Positions 22,284 to 33,025 of a stretch of 64,000 nucleotides of DNA are shown piece by piece. Positions within the stretch are counted from its first letter, which is position 1; each line of letters starts with the position of its first letter. The notes under the pieces were generated by a model. It was not told the DNA's origin, did no database searches, and worked only from the letters and a program-made list of their open reading frames with translations. This stretch comes from Daphnia carinata (lineage: Eukaryota > Arthropoda > Branchiopoda > Diplostraca > Daphniidae): positions 682,001 through 746,000 of the forward strand of contig NC_081340.1 in the NCBI RefSeq assembly GCF_022539665.2. Reading direction: 5' to 3'. The translations under genes were made by a program, and so were the position numbers.

Positions 22284-22820
22284 TTAAATTATTTCGTGGT
22301 AATTAAGGTCACGATCGATTCGTATGTTATTTAAAATAATTTGAGTAAAAAACGCAGACAATTCGGCTGGGATATATCGAAATTTTTTCAATTCAAATTG
22401 GGTTGTTTGATAATGAATATTTATTTTAACTTGTGCCTTATAAATACCTTTTAAGCACAATTCCTTCTTGACATCCAGAAACGGTGTTGGAAGAAGAATA
22501 ATAATTGCACCGCAATTGAAATAAATGTGATGATATGTCACTTGGTCAGAGTGAATAATGTAGTCGCACAAGTTCTTTTTGCAAGACTTGCAGCGTACAC
22601 AAGCTGAATATCTTCTGCATATTGGCATGTGCTAAAAGCCAATATGTCCCTTTCATGTTGTTGAGGCTTTCTCTGCTAGCGAAGACCTTGCGGAATCCCA
22701 TCTTCATCCAATTGGGTAGCACATATTTTCTAACTGCTTTCTGTGTGTCGACGTTACCTTGTATTTCTTCATTGTTATCCTGGACAGCGTCGCGATTTTC
22801 GAGCGTATCTCTCTCTTTTT
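22284..22820 (-). pseudogene. Unrecognised degraded ORF with Cys-rich segment
   Basis: Two overlapping minus-strand frames look coding. One (about 22815-22551) has no in-frame ATG near its start but reads smoothly (KAVRKYVLPNWMKMGFRKVF). The other (22628-22284) has CVRCKSCKKNLCDYIIHSDQ, a Cys cluster reminiscent of a metal-binding or transposase zinc site. They look like one ORF broken by a frame change near 22620. The upstream frame at 22828-23073 (coiled-coil-like KRENRLLKSRLLNFRKK) may be its preceding exon, with GTAAGT at the junction. A DNA-transposon protein is possible; the family is unknown to me. Confidence 0.3.
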
Positions 22821-22940
22821 GACATATTCATGCACTACTTACTAAATCTAAAAGATTTCCTTCCAATTCTACAGGTTCTGTTTGCTTTGTTTTTTTTCTA
22901 AAATTCAATAAACGACTTTTCAGCAGACGGTTTTCGCGTT

Positions 22941-23030
22941 TGGCCGTATTTACATTTACGTTTGCACTTTTGGCCGTATTTACATTTACGTTTGCACTTT
23001 TGGCCGTATTTACATTTACGTTTGCACTTT
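22941..23030. repeat. Three perfect 30-bp tandem units
   Basis: TGGCCGTATTTACATTTACG plus ten further bases repeats with period 30 starting at 22941, 22971 and 23001; a partial start follows at 23031. The units are identical, so the expansion is recent. The related copy at about 26410-26450 has no expansion. Confidence 0.95.
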
Positions 23031-23050
23031 TGGCCAACAGGATCTCTGGT

Positions 23051-23117
23051 TCCAACGCGTTGAACCATTTCACAGAAACGTTGTGCCGAAGTCTGTGAAA
23101 CGGTTCAACGCGTTGGA
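23051..23117. repeat. Near-perfect palindrome, 26-nt arms
   Basis: Arms 23051-23076 and 23092-23117 are reverse complements with one mismatch (TCCAACGCGTTGAACC at the outer end), separated by 15 nt. Each arm also contains the self-complementary CCAACGCGTTGG-like core. The copy at about 26470-26533 keeps one arm and a degraded partner. Such a structure fits a transposon end, a binding site for a dimeric protein or a foldback element. Confidence 0.85.
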
Positions 23118-23396
23118 CGATTCTAAGTTGATTTAAACAGGCTGGTCGCGAGGCAATATGTACTACTTAGTACATAATCGCGCCTACATTTTTCTATATG
23201 GAGAAAGTGTGCGTTGACGCCACTAGGGCATTGATTTGGTTGCTTTAGTGGTTAAAGCACTAACGTTAAACCAGTTAAACAATAATGCGTGTAGCGCATG
23301 TCTTTTAAATTAATGAAATTAATTAAAATAATATGAATTCGGTTGATGTAAATTTTTCCAATGAGGTAATATGTACAATATAAATACTAATATATA

Positions 23397-24069
23397 TGTT
23401 ACAATTATGTATAGATATTTATATATTAAAAGAAATTAAAAGTGTTAGTTTGGTTAACTAGGAAATAAAAAGTAAAACTAGAAATAAAAAGTCATTTGAA
23501 GGTTGCCCTAAGCCCTTGGGATTAGTCGGGTTATAGAAGAATATCCGGAAATGGAAATGGATCCCGGGAATGATGCAAGATTGTCGTCGATCTTGCATCA
23601 GTGGATCATGGGTTTCGCGTTGATGGAAGTGACTTTATAAAATGGTAGGACGAGAAGTTAAAAGGGGGATTCTGGTGTGAGTTGGTCTGTCTGTGCAACG
23701 CTAGTTTTGGTGATGATCGGTGTTTGTGCGGGCGGTGTTGGTTTTAGAGAGAGAAGTTAGAGAGATACAGAGAGAGTAGGAATCGAGTTTAGTTTTTAGA
23801 TTTTTTCGTGGAGTGACAATTTGTGCTTGTTTGGACAGTGTTGGTTTTTTTGGTGAGTTTGAGTATTAGTGGGTAGTGATTCTTTTGTTTTCGATAGTGT
23901 AGAGGCCCGGTGGCCTGACGTGTTAGGCCTCGGATCTGTATTAAATTAATTTCAGACCGAAGAATAAACATTGAGTCTATCCGGTGGCCTAAAACACGCT
24001 TCATTTCCGTTACAAACAAAGAAAAAGATCCCGGGCGTATTGTGAGCTTGCGTCCAAGCGCGCGTTACA
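23397..24069. mobile_element. Probable solo LTR with 5-bp target duplication
   Basis: The block starts TGTTAC at 23397, ends GTTACA at 24069 and is flanked by ATATA on both sides (23392-23396 and 24070-24074). Inside, on the plus strand, are a TTATAAAA promoter box at about 23635 and an AATAAA signal at 23963-23968, in the order of an LTR. An 11-bp perfect hairpin arm pair lies at 23571-23581 and 23590-23600 upstream of the TATA box. The flanks are AT-rich, so the duplication alone is weak evidence. No internal element sequence is present. Confidence 0.55.
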
Positions 24070-24076
24070 ATATATT

Positions 24077-24160
24077 ACTATTATATATGTACGATACTAT
24101 TATATATGTACGATACTATTATATATATACAATACTATAATATATATTATATATATATTC
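24077..24160. repeat. 19-bp AT-rich tandem repeat running into (AT)n
   Basis: ACTATTATATATGTACGAT occurs at 24077-24095 and 24096-24114 and as a variant at 24115-24133, followed by alternating AT sequence to about 24160. Confidence 0.9.
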
Positions 24161-26296
24161 TGCTTATATAATGAATATGCACAATTGGTGTTGTTACTGA
24201 CTCCGTGCGAGAGTTGTAACAGAGTAAGAGAAATGAGAGAGGATGAAGGATGAGGGTGAATGAAAGATGACGATGAGAAAGGAAAACAGACTTTATTGCT
24301 GGATTTAGAATGAACAAAGGACCACACGCTTGATTGAACGACAAGAGGGAAAAAAAACCAAACTGGGTCTAAACTTAAAGTAATGAGACTTGAGCAAAAA
24401 CTGGGAGGCAAAAAACGAGACGAACAAAGGACTGTCTGGAACGGAACTTTTACGCATACTCCCCTTTTCCCAAAAAGAGGGGCCCAAAGAAAAGGCGAAC
24501 AAAGGGTCACTACATTTGCGGCCCGTGCCCCCTACAGCACTGCCCGCGAGGGCAGCACCGTAGGTGACAGGTGTGGTAATTGAAATAAAAGAATATAAAA
24601 GAAACAATTTTTTAATTATTTGTCAGCTAAATAAATTAAAATAATTAGTTGATTAATTACAGTAAATAGCCCTTCAGATTTTCTTAAAGAGCTATCTATT
24701 TTTGTGTAATTGTTATCAACATTTTCGAAGGGAAAAAATCGTAAAGGCAAAATGTGTTTTTGTTTTTTTTCGATCTAAGGTTCTAAGGACGCAACCGATA
24801 AAAACAAAAAAATAGATGTTACGCTTAAACTTTTTCCTTTTCTGAAAATTTATTGTAAATTTCATAGAATTAGATAGCTCTTGATAAGAGCATCGATTGA
24901 TGCAAAATTTGACAATTTTGACTGTTTATTTTCCTCATATATAATTATTAAAGGATTTCATGATTTTAGAAAGGGGAGGGGGTGTGTGAAAAAGACGAAA
25001 CTTTGCATTGATTGTTTGATGCTTAATCTTCGTTGTTACCGAGTTGCCATGGCAACCCGGATCGGGCTTCGCGCGTCAACCATTTACCCTTCCCTTAGTT
25101 TAATTAGCGGCCTACTGTGTCGCAATTCTGAAGTGATTTTTTTTTTTTTATACATGCTATGATTAATGACGTGTAAGGAGGCTCAGACGCTTTTCGACCG
25201 TGTCGTGACGCCATTTTTCGCTTGCGTTGTCTCGTTTTTCTGTTAAGTTGAATACAGCTTTTTTTGTGACTAGTTCGCCATTCGTTTTTCGTTTTCGTTA
25301 TTCGGTTATACGCTGCAGACTTGTTTAGTTTGCAACATTCGTCAAAACAGGAAATCATTATAATATTTTTGTTGCTGATGATTCCAGGAACAAGTTGTTA
25401 TAAACGTTTACTTTTAATATGCTATATTTAACCCCAAAAATTACGTTTGAAAAAGTGGCTTCTGATAAACCATTATGGCGGCCATTTTTTTACCGCGCCA
25501 AGTTCAAATTTTAAACCGATATCGAGTTAAGTGGGTTATTTCCCTGTAACTCTGTAAGTATTGCAATTTGAATACTGAAAATGAAATTACAAACCAAGTT
25601 CAACTTACCCAGATTTGGCATGTGAAGCAAGTGCACTTGAAGGCACCCCATCACAAGGTTGAAATTTCTGCTGCCATATGACTCTACTTACTGCTTCGTT
25701 AGTGAGATAAAGGGTATTCTATTCCAACCAAAATTCCTTGTTCCACAATTTTTTGTAAAGAATTAAGTAAGTATTCACTAAGTATTTTAAAGGTAAAAAC
25801 TAAAACTTAAAAGGAGATTATTTTGTCCGTTGCTTCTCCATCTTGTATTCAAACAGATCAACAATACATATGATTAGCATGGCAGTGATTTCCATGTTTT
25901 CTGAATCGCAATTATGTATTTTTAGGAAAATCTGAAATTTTTCCTAAAATGGAAAAGTGGGAAGGGTATAGCTTTCCCACTATATCATCTCATCTAGACA
26001 GAATCCCCATCGGGAAATTCAATATAGGTAAGAAACAGCTGATTTGCCAAGAAAACGAATAATTTTCCTAAAGCAATGTTTAATTTTATGTAAAACGATT
26101 AAATTTTTATAGAATTTCAAGTGGTATACCATTTTTGTCAAATTGTGGGGCTTGAAAATAAGCCCGGCAAAATAAGCCCGACTTTTCCAACAATTTAGTG
26201 TTAATTTCCAGAATCTTCAATTTAGCTATAAAATCAGTTTTAGTTTCGAAATAAACGAGAATAAGGGAAATTGATTTCGTATTGTTCATGCAATCA
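24161..26296. other. Gene-free stretch upstream of the RMDN-like gene
   Basis: The open frames (24100-24510 minus, 24881-25162 plus, 25104-25358 minus and smaller ones) lack recognisable motifs and overlap low-complexity T- or A-rich runs. I see no gene, RNA or element border that can be supported. Confidence 0.45.
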
Positions 26297-26301
26297 GAAA
26301 T

Positions 26302-26545
26302 TTACTACTTACTAAATCTAAAAAATTTCTTTCCAATTCCAGGTTCTGTTTGCTTTGTTTTTTTTTCTAAAATTCAATAAACGATTTTTCAGCAGACGGT
26401 TTTCGCGTTTGACAGTGTTTACATATAGGCTAAGTTTCGCTTTTGTCCGACAGGATCTCTAGTTGGCGTTGGACCGTTTGACCGAAGCGTTTTGCCGAAG
26501 TCTGTGAAACGGTCCAACGCGTTGGACGATTCTAAGTTGATCCAT
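26302..26545 (-). repeat. Duplicated block, copy 2
   Basis: It matches 22838-23140 in the same orientation but without the 30-bp tandem expansion. It carries the shared GTTTTCGCGTTTG, a diverged middle part, and the right palindrome arm GTGAAACGGTCCAACGCGTT. It lies about 200 bp upstream of the start codon of the RMDN-like gene, so it could contribute to that gene's promoter region. Confidence 0.8.
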
Positions 26546-26750
26546 TCGCCCAAATACATACCCACTGAATGCGGGGCAGAGCCGTACTTATCCGATAGGC
26601 GTCAGTTTGCCTGTCCAGTTTCTGCAACACCTTGCACCGTCGCTTGACATCGTCTGCAGAAAATTGCGCACAGTAAAAAATAACAAATAGAAAAATAAAA
26701 GTTTGAAGAGGATAAAGGCTTATCTTTGACGGATATTGTTTCTATTCGTA

Positions 26751-28655
26751 ATGGGCAACAAAATATCCGTTGATAGTAAACCTGTCTTTGGAATCCTTGC
26801 TGGATTAATATCAAGTTCATCCTTGTTAGTTATTTGGCTGTTCTATGAAAGAATTGGTAGAGCAACGAGATTGGATAGTTTGAAGGAAACTAATTATAAC
26901 ATAGCGCAGCTCAATTCTGCAATAGATAGTCTAAGAAAAGAAATAGAAGATCTAAAAGAAACCAAATCTTTGAAAGCTGATCTTGGTAGTGAAATTGATG
27001 AAGATTCCAAGTCAAAAAAGTCATTCAAAGTAGTCCGTTTCAAGAAAAGCTTATCATATTTGTCATCCACAAGTGATGCTGACTACCAATCAGCATGGTC
27101 AGACTGTGAAGGACCAACAGAAGAGTTCTTTGATTTTCCAGAGAATGATGCCCTTGCTGAGCAAATAAAAAACAAGTAAAAAACATTTTCTATTTAAAAA
27201 ATAATTCCCAACCTTATAAATGTTTCCTTAGTTCATCAACCAAGGAAGCCATAGATTTGTTCGATAAAGTTGACAGTTTATTAGAAGGATCTTCAGATGA
27301 TTATAAAATTGCATTTGGATTATTAAAAGATCATGAAAGTGAGGTTGTCATCTTATTAAATTCAGATCAAACAAGATCAATAAATGTCAGGCTTATTGTA
27401 CCATAGTTTGGCTGCAATGTGGAATATCTGTGGCGTGTTGCCAAATCCTGCAGAATGTCTGCTCAAGCATCATGTGATATAGAAAAACAAAAGGAATTAA
27501 GTTTCAAAGGTAAATTTTCTGATTGTAAATGTTCTTATTGTAGTCCTCCACTTTTCTCATGTCAAGTTTAACAAATTGTGTAAACAGCCGTTGATTGGGC
27601 ACGAAGAGCTTTGGCTGCAGATGAGTCTAACGCCGAAGCCAACAAATGGTACCGAATATTGATGATATTTTTATTCTACATTCTTAATGCATTTATTTCC
27701 CTTAGGTTTGCTATATCATTGGGTGCAACGAGCTGTTATTGTAGCGTTTCTGAAAAAATCCGAAATGGTGTTCTTTTTAAACAACATATTGATAAGGCAA
27801 TTGAAATCAATCCTTCGGACTACCTTCTTCACCATCTTCTCGGTCGATTCAGTTTTGAGGTATATCTTTGCGAGAAACTACTACACTCAGTTAGCACTTA
27901 GACAAACACAAAAATTAATTTTTTTTGTCTCGTAAACCATCACAGGTATCGTCTTTATCTTGGATCGAGCGAAAAGTCAGTACACCTTCGAAAAATATTT
28001 TGAATAAAATTACCATCAGTTTTTTAATTCAGGTGGCCACGGCGCTCTTCAGAGATATTCCAAGTGGATCTGTCCAAGAAGCTCTGTCAAAGTTCATGCT
28101 TTCAGAAAAACTGCGAGCGGAGCCATGGAAAACCAATTCCCTCTACATTGCCAAATGCTTTATTCAGTAAGACATAATACTATTAACTCATATTCCTTTA
28201 TTTTCTGCATTTAGGTGAATTAACATCAGTTTCAGATGATATTTACTAACATCTGTATAGGTTTTTAGAAAATCACGTGATAACATTAAAATATCTTGAA
28301 GTTATTCGCATTTCGCTGTTTTAGAAAAGTGGAAACAATTAGTGCTGTCATATTTCATCGGCTTGTGGGACATTTTTATGCCTTACAAAACTTTTCGTTT
28401 AGTACAGAAGTTTGTTAACTTGTTAAGTCTATAATTTTTTTTTTCTTTATTTAATTTTCAGTTTAGGGGAATATGCCCAAGCAATGCACTGGATAAACCG
28501 TGCATTACCAATTCCGGTTGTAACGCCAGAAGTATTTTCCGTTTTTTAATTTTATGCCTTATACAAAATAACAGCATGTAAACTATTTTTTTTTTCTACA
28601 GGATCGGTTGTCACAAGACGAATTAGTTGTTTTAAGTGCCAAGTATAACTCTTAA
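26751..28655 (+). CDS. RMDN-family protein (regulator of microtubule dynamics), membrane-anchored
   Basis: Nine coding exons keep one frame: 26751-27175, 27232-27343, 27407-27509, 27588-27648, 27706-27859, 27946-27975, 28033-28166, 28462-28531 and 28602-28655 (TAA). The product is about 380 aa. Residues 12-32 form a membrane helix (VFGILAGLISSSSLLVIW). Residues 42-73 look like coiled coil. Residues 125-131 read EFFDFPE in an acidic context, close to the FFAT motif that binds VAP at the ER. The C-terminal half has the RMDN TPR-like pattern (VEYLWRVAKSCR, VDWARRALAADESNAEANKW, HIDKAIEINPSDYLLHHLLGRF, LGEYAQAMHWINRAL). The start is the ATG at 26751; an upstream in-frame TTG is not needed. Intron 2 has a GTTGTC donor and contains an in-frame TAG, so it must be removed. 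By analogy with PTPIP51/RMDN3 a role at ER-mitochondria contacts is inferred. Confidence 0.85.
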
Positions 28656-31600
28656 TAATATTTTTTTCTCAATTTGTTTATACATTTCACATGCCATACA
28701 CAAAAGGATTATTTTCTGGATGAAGAAGACAGATATAGTGATTATTAATTTCTTAATGAAGAAACCGTTTCATAAGGCTCAGGCGTGTTTAACATTTATT
28801 TTTCGTATTGCATAATCGTAGTTCGAGTCCTAAGAATTTAGAGCAAGTCGTATTTTGTTGTTTAGTTAAAGAAAAATGACAGTAACATTCCGGAAAAGAC
28901 AGATACGATTATCAGAAACGGTGTGCTCAATAAACCATTTGTAAATCTAATTTACTGAATTCCGATTTTGCAAAACTAACTATCGTGCTTATTATAATTT
29001 AGCTGGTTAACTAGTGTCCATTCGGTACATCGATGGTTTTACTATATCTAATAAATTGACCGTTTGAGAAGTATATGAAATTCTAAATAATCGGGAACTT
29101 TCCAGAACTGTAAGCGGCAATAACAAAGTTTGAAACTCAGGAGCTCTGGACGTGCGTACGCCATCGATAAGTTGAACTAATACGTATCTCTATATTTACT
29201 TTTGTAATTTATTTATGTTTTTCTACTGTGTCGAAATTTGTGTTTGGTTTCGGGCTTGTCAGGAAATTAAAAACTTTGGCGGCATTAGATGCATAAGGTA
29301 GTTGAGATCTTCATCTGTTTTACCTCCTTTTCTCTTTACTAGACGTTCCTCGTGAAGAAGCAGCCAAACCCTTGCTTGTTCGCCTAATGAAACAATGTTT
29401 GTGGCTTTCCAATCGTTAGCAAGTTTATCTTTTTTTAATGGAAATTTCAAAAAAGAATGCAAGATAACGTTACACTAATCAGAAGCCTGAAGCAATTTGG
29501 GATATGAGTTGTCTATTTGATTTGTTCTTAAGCTAATGAACATCTAAGCAGTTCATTGAAGAAGCCGTGATGGCAGATTTCAAATATAGTACCACTTCTT
29601 CATCGGGGGTTCAACACACTGACCATCCCTAAAGACGGCGGACAGGTTGCGTCACCATCTCAAAAACCAGATCAGAAGGAAAATTCGGAAAAATGCCCTT
29701 TTTGATTCATAGTTGATGCGCAATTTAAACACGATCCCACTTACATACGATAGCTAATGGTATGTTTGCTTGCATTAAAAAAAAAATAGAAAGCTTCGAC
29801 AATCTCTGTCAAATTTCGAAAGTGCGGCTTGCAAGTATTACAATCATTTTACGCAACGAATGGGGTCAACTACGTACGTTTATATGACATAGCTGATATT
29901 TTAAAAACAGGAGTTAAGAGAAAATTGGTTCGTTAATGTGTGCCCTAAATTTGGTTCATGTGCATTTTGGATGGGTATACAGTATAAAAACAATTTAAAC
30001 TTGGGAAACCGCTTGCGATAACTTTAGAGCTATGTTAAACATCTTGCTTATGCGAATACCTACACACTTACGGTAAGTCCTATTCGTACCAGATCAGACA
30101 ACACTCTTTAAACCCTTACTGGAATTTCTTAACTCCCCTATTCTCAAAAGTTTTTGCATGAAAGGGTGATGGAGAGGGTAACGTGTAATATAACGTTCCC
30201 CATTGAAATGTCTTCAACAATTTTGTTTTGCTATGGGGTTTTATGACATGCAGTCGATCACTAAGCGACATGCTGTAATCGGGAAAAAACCAGACAAGGC
30301 AAGAGAACAAACGCAAAGGAATGGCGGCGAAGGAATGGATAGGGTGCGCAGCGAAATGGTGTTGAAACAATACCCGCATTACGCAAGTAAAAATTCTTCG
30401 AAAAACTTTATCGCGTGACTGTATATATTAATAGACGTCAAAAGTTATGCTCAAGCTGCATGATTAGTACACGCTGCAAAATGTATCTTTTCTTTTTCTT
30501 CAATGAAGACCCGTTTAGTACTCGTTTAATAAGGCTTATACTCGCCTTGTTGGTTTTCAGTTCATCGGGGGAGTTTTATTTCTCGGGGCGGGTTGCCGGG
30601 CTACAGTCTATCTTTTTTGGCTCCATGCCCCGCCAGATTGTGATCGGTTATCTAATTGGGGTGTGTAACTCGATCACACGTAATCGAATGCTGATACTGA
30701 CATAATTGATCTTTTTATCGAATATTCTTAAAATTCGACGATCAATAGATCACTCAGACCCCGCTTTGTCATACAGTGCCATATATGTCACCGTTTTAGA
30801 AAATAACACCCTTTTCCGGGGCAAACCCAACCGTTTATCGGACCCGTCACTGGCGACCCGATTACCTATATTTCACGCGGGGCGACTTGATTGTATTTTA
30901 ATGTCGATAGCAATAGACAAAACAGGGGTCAAATCCGACAAAAATAAAATGCACGATAAAAAAAAATTAAGAATAATGAATCCAAAACTTTGTACGAAAT
31001 TGCAGTGAGCTAACCATACCTTTTATTTTAAAATTATTTAATTTATTGCAAATAATTTCTTGTTTGACTCCGAGGTCGTGGATTAGTCTATACTCTGCGC
31101 CCCACCCAATTCTTCCTCGATTCGTGCCAGCTATTCATCTTCTTTTTTAATTCCACTTCCATTCGGGCGTATCCCAATGGCTGGTATGACGTGTGAATTA
31201 CAAGAAGGGGGAGAGAAAAACAGAAAGGAGAAAAAGAAGGAGAAAAAGAGAAAGGAGCAAAAGAGAGGATGGGTCACAACCGTGTATCGCGTGTGGAGCT
31301 GTGGACCATGATGTGTACATGTGGTTCAAGTCGTAGCATCGTCTGCCACAGTTGTATTTTCTTAATTTTTACCCAACTATTCTTTTTCCGATTGCCTTGT
31401 TCTAGATTGTGGTTGCTGCCGCAGTAGTCTTTTACCGCATTTGTATTCCCCGTGAATTCAAAGATATTCCAGGTTAAAAAGATTCGGCGACGGTAATACA
31501 AGATATCGATTTCTTAATATTTATGTAGAGCCATATATATAGCCATGCTACAGCAATGGGGAATCGACCCAAATAGAACCACAGCGCCGATAGTCAGTCA

Positions 31601-32599
31601 TTCATTTCTGAGGAGTTGGGAAACACAGTGCATTGCAGAAAGAGTCCAAGGTAAAGCTTTCTTATTAGCACAAAATGTACTTTACTAATTTCTATGTGGA
31701 AATGCACTAAGATAGAGGAAATGTAAGAAAAAAGCATTTTTTGGAAACTTTGCCAACCTGGAACCAGACAGCTGGAACTGTGCAAAAGCTTTAAATGCAA
31801 CATTTGAAATGTGATTGACATGAATTTTCTGTAATTTAATACCCTTTTAATGTTTGTAGGTGAAATTTTTAAAGATAATTTAGAAATAAATGAGTTTTAA
31901 AATATCCAAAGATTCATTCCACAGTGACTGAAGTGGACAAAGTTCCTAGCATGGAACATGAAATTTCACCCTTCATTATGTAGAATCATGTTACTAAACT
32001 TAATTTTAGACACAGAAAAGAATTGTTTTAATTTAATAGAATTAAAAATAATAACTGAAAAGCCAATTTTGCAAGAATTTGTACTAAAAAACATTTGTTT
32101 TGTTAATCAGTACATTCAAATTATGGTCCCGTGGCCTGGTAGAAATGCGTCTAGCCAGGAGTTGCACAGTTTCGGTCTTGGAACAACTGCTGGACCTGAA
32201 GGTAACAAGTTTTTCAACATTTTAAGCGTAAATTCCCCTCACTGTAATATATGGATGTATTTCGTTTGTCGTCTTGTGGTGTTTGTCTGTTCAATTCCTA
32301 GTCTCCTTTCTACAGCAAGCCAATGTGTTAATGTTAGATACAGTACTACCCGTTAGATGGCCTACTGTTTACCAATCGATTGAATAAAACGTGAATACTG
32401 TCGGCTGAATTTCTGACTTTTCAGAAAGAAAACTGAAGTCTATATGGAATGGAATAATAGTGAAACACAGTCACGAGGGGCTATTCTGACTAGCCAGACG
32501 GTTAGCTGCAGTGCCTGAAAGGAAAACGAAACAAACAAACAAATAAAAAAAAGGAAAGAACTTACGCCTACTAAGTAAGCAGCTCACGTAGGTTTGAGT
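28656..32599. other. Intergenic region between the RMDN-like and P5B ATPase genes
   Basis: An AATAAA lies near 28927, possibly the RMDN poly(A) signal. A 67-codon minus frame at 29259-29462 (ATNIVSLGEQARVWLLLHEE) reads like protein but has no partner exon I can place. Frames at 30415-31008 have no motif. Short blocks with splice-like borders (about 31590-31651 ending CAAG|GTAAAG; about 32111-32203 ending GAAG|GTAACA) could be untranslated exons of the downstream gene, but nothing confirms this. Confidence 0.35.
31200..31268 (+). repeat. Polypurine tract
   Basis: Nearly 70 nt are almost only A and G (AGAAGGGGGAGAGAAAAACA and on through repeated AAAGGAGAAAAAG phrases). Such tracts can adopt triplex DNA and are also common chance products of GA-microsatellite decay. 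It lies about 1.8 kb upstream of the ATPase start codon. Confidence 0.8.
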
Positions 32600-32860
32600 A
32601 GGTTGACTTCAATCACGCGTAATACAGAAGGGGGTGGAGCTTGGCGCCAAAAGGAAGGAGAAGGGATTGGTCCAAGGCTCTTCCGCTTTGAGAAAATCGA
32701 TAGGTCTGGCGCGTGTCCCTACGACACTCATGCTAGCGCAGTTAGTCACTGCCCCACGATGTCTTAGTAGTGAACGTTGTTCGAAACGTCGTTGGTTTAG
32801 CGAAACACAATTCAATTGGCACAGTGAATTATATCTGTCCAAATCTCGGATTTCGTTTGT
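32600..32860 (+). promoter_or_regulatory. Possible promoter region of the P5B ATPase gene
   Basis: This is the most GC-balanced part of the intergenic region. It contains an inverted CCAAT box (GATTGGTCC near 32668) and a GTTAGTCACTG phrase that could serve as an initiator. No TATA box is seen at a fitting distance. The first coding exon begins at 33026 behind an acceptor-like TTTTTTAG, so a 5' untranslated exon in this region is expected. Confidence 0.25.
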
Positions 32861-33025
32861 TTTCAGCGACTACACGAGTGCTTTCACATCTTTGAATCTA
32901 GTGGGCAAAACCATTCAAGTGTGCATCTCAGACGCTCTTAGTGTTCACGTTGAACACAACTTTCCAACCTTTTGAAGTAACCACTAAACAGTTGAAGCTA
33001 TTCATACCTGGTTTTTTAGAAAATC

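Larger units (their letters stand above)
22838..23140 (-). repeat. Duplicated block, copy 1 (second copy at 26302-26545)
   Basis: The sequence from CTACTTACTAAATCTAAAA through TTCAGCAGACGGTTTTCGCG to the palindrome and GGACGATTCTAAGTTGAT is found again 3.4 kb downstream in the same orientation. Copy 1 differs by a threefold expansion of a 30-bp unit (22941-23030). A minus-strand frame (23073-22828) is open through the unit, each unit adding a SANVNVNTAK decapeptide. Whether the frame was ever translated is unknown. Confidence 0.8.

Noticed and set aside
23240-23285. TAGTGGTTAAAGCACTAACG, a tRNA D-arm-like phrase
   Set aside because: No B-box at the needed distance and no acceptor pairing.
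29259-29462. 67-codon minus frame that reads like protein
   Set aside because: No domain, no plausible flanking exons and no second copy; kept only as a remark in the intergenic entry.
30415-31008. Two adjacent plus frames with hydrophobic segments
   Set aside because: No motif, splice pattern or similarity within the window; the ATG contexts are poor.
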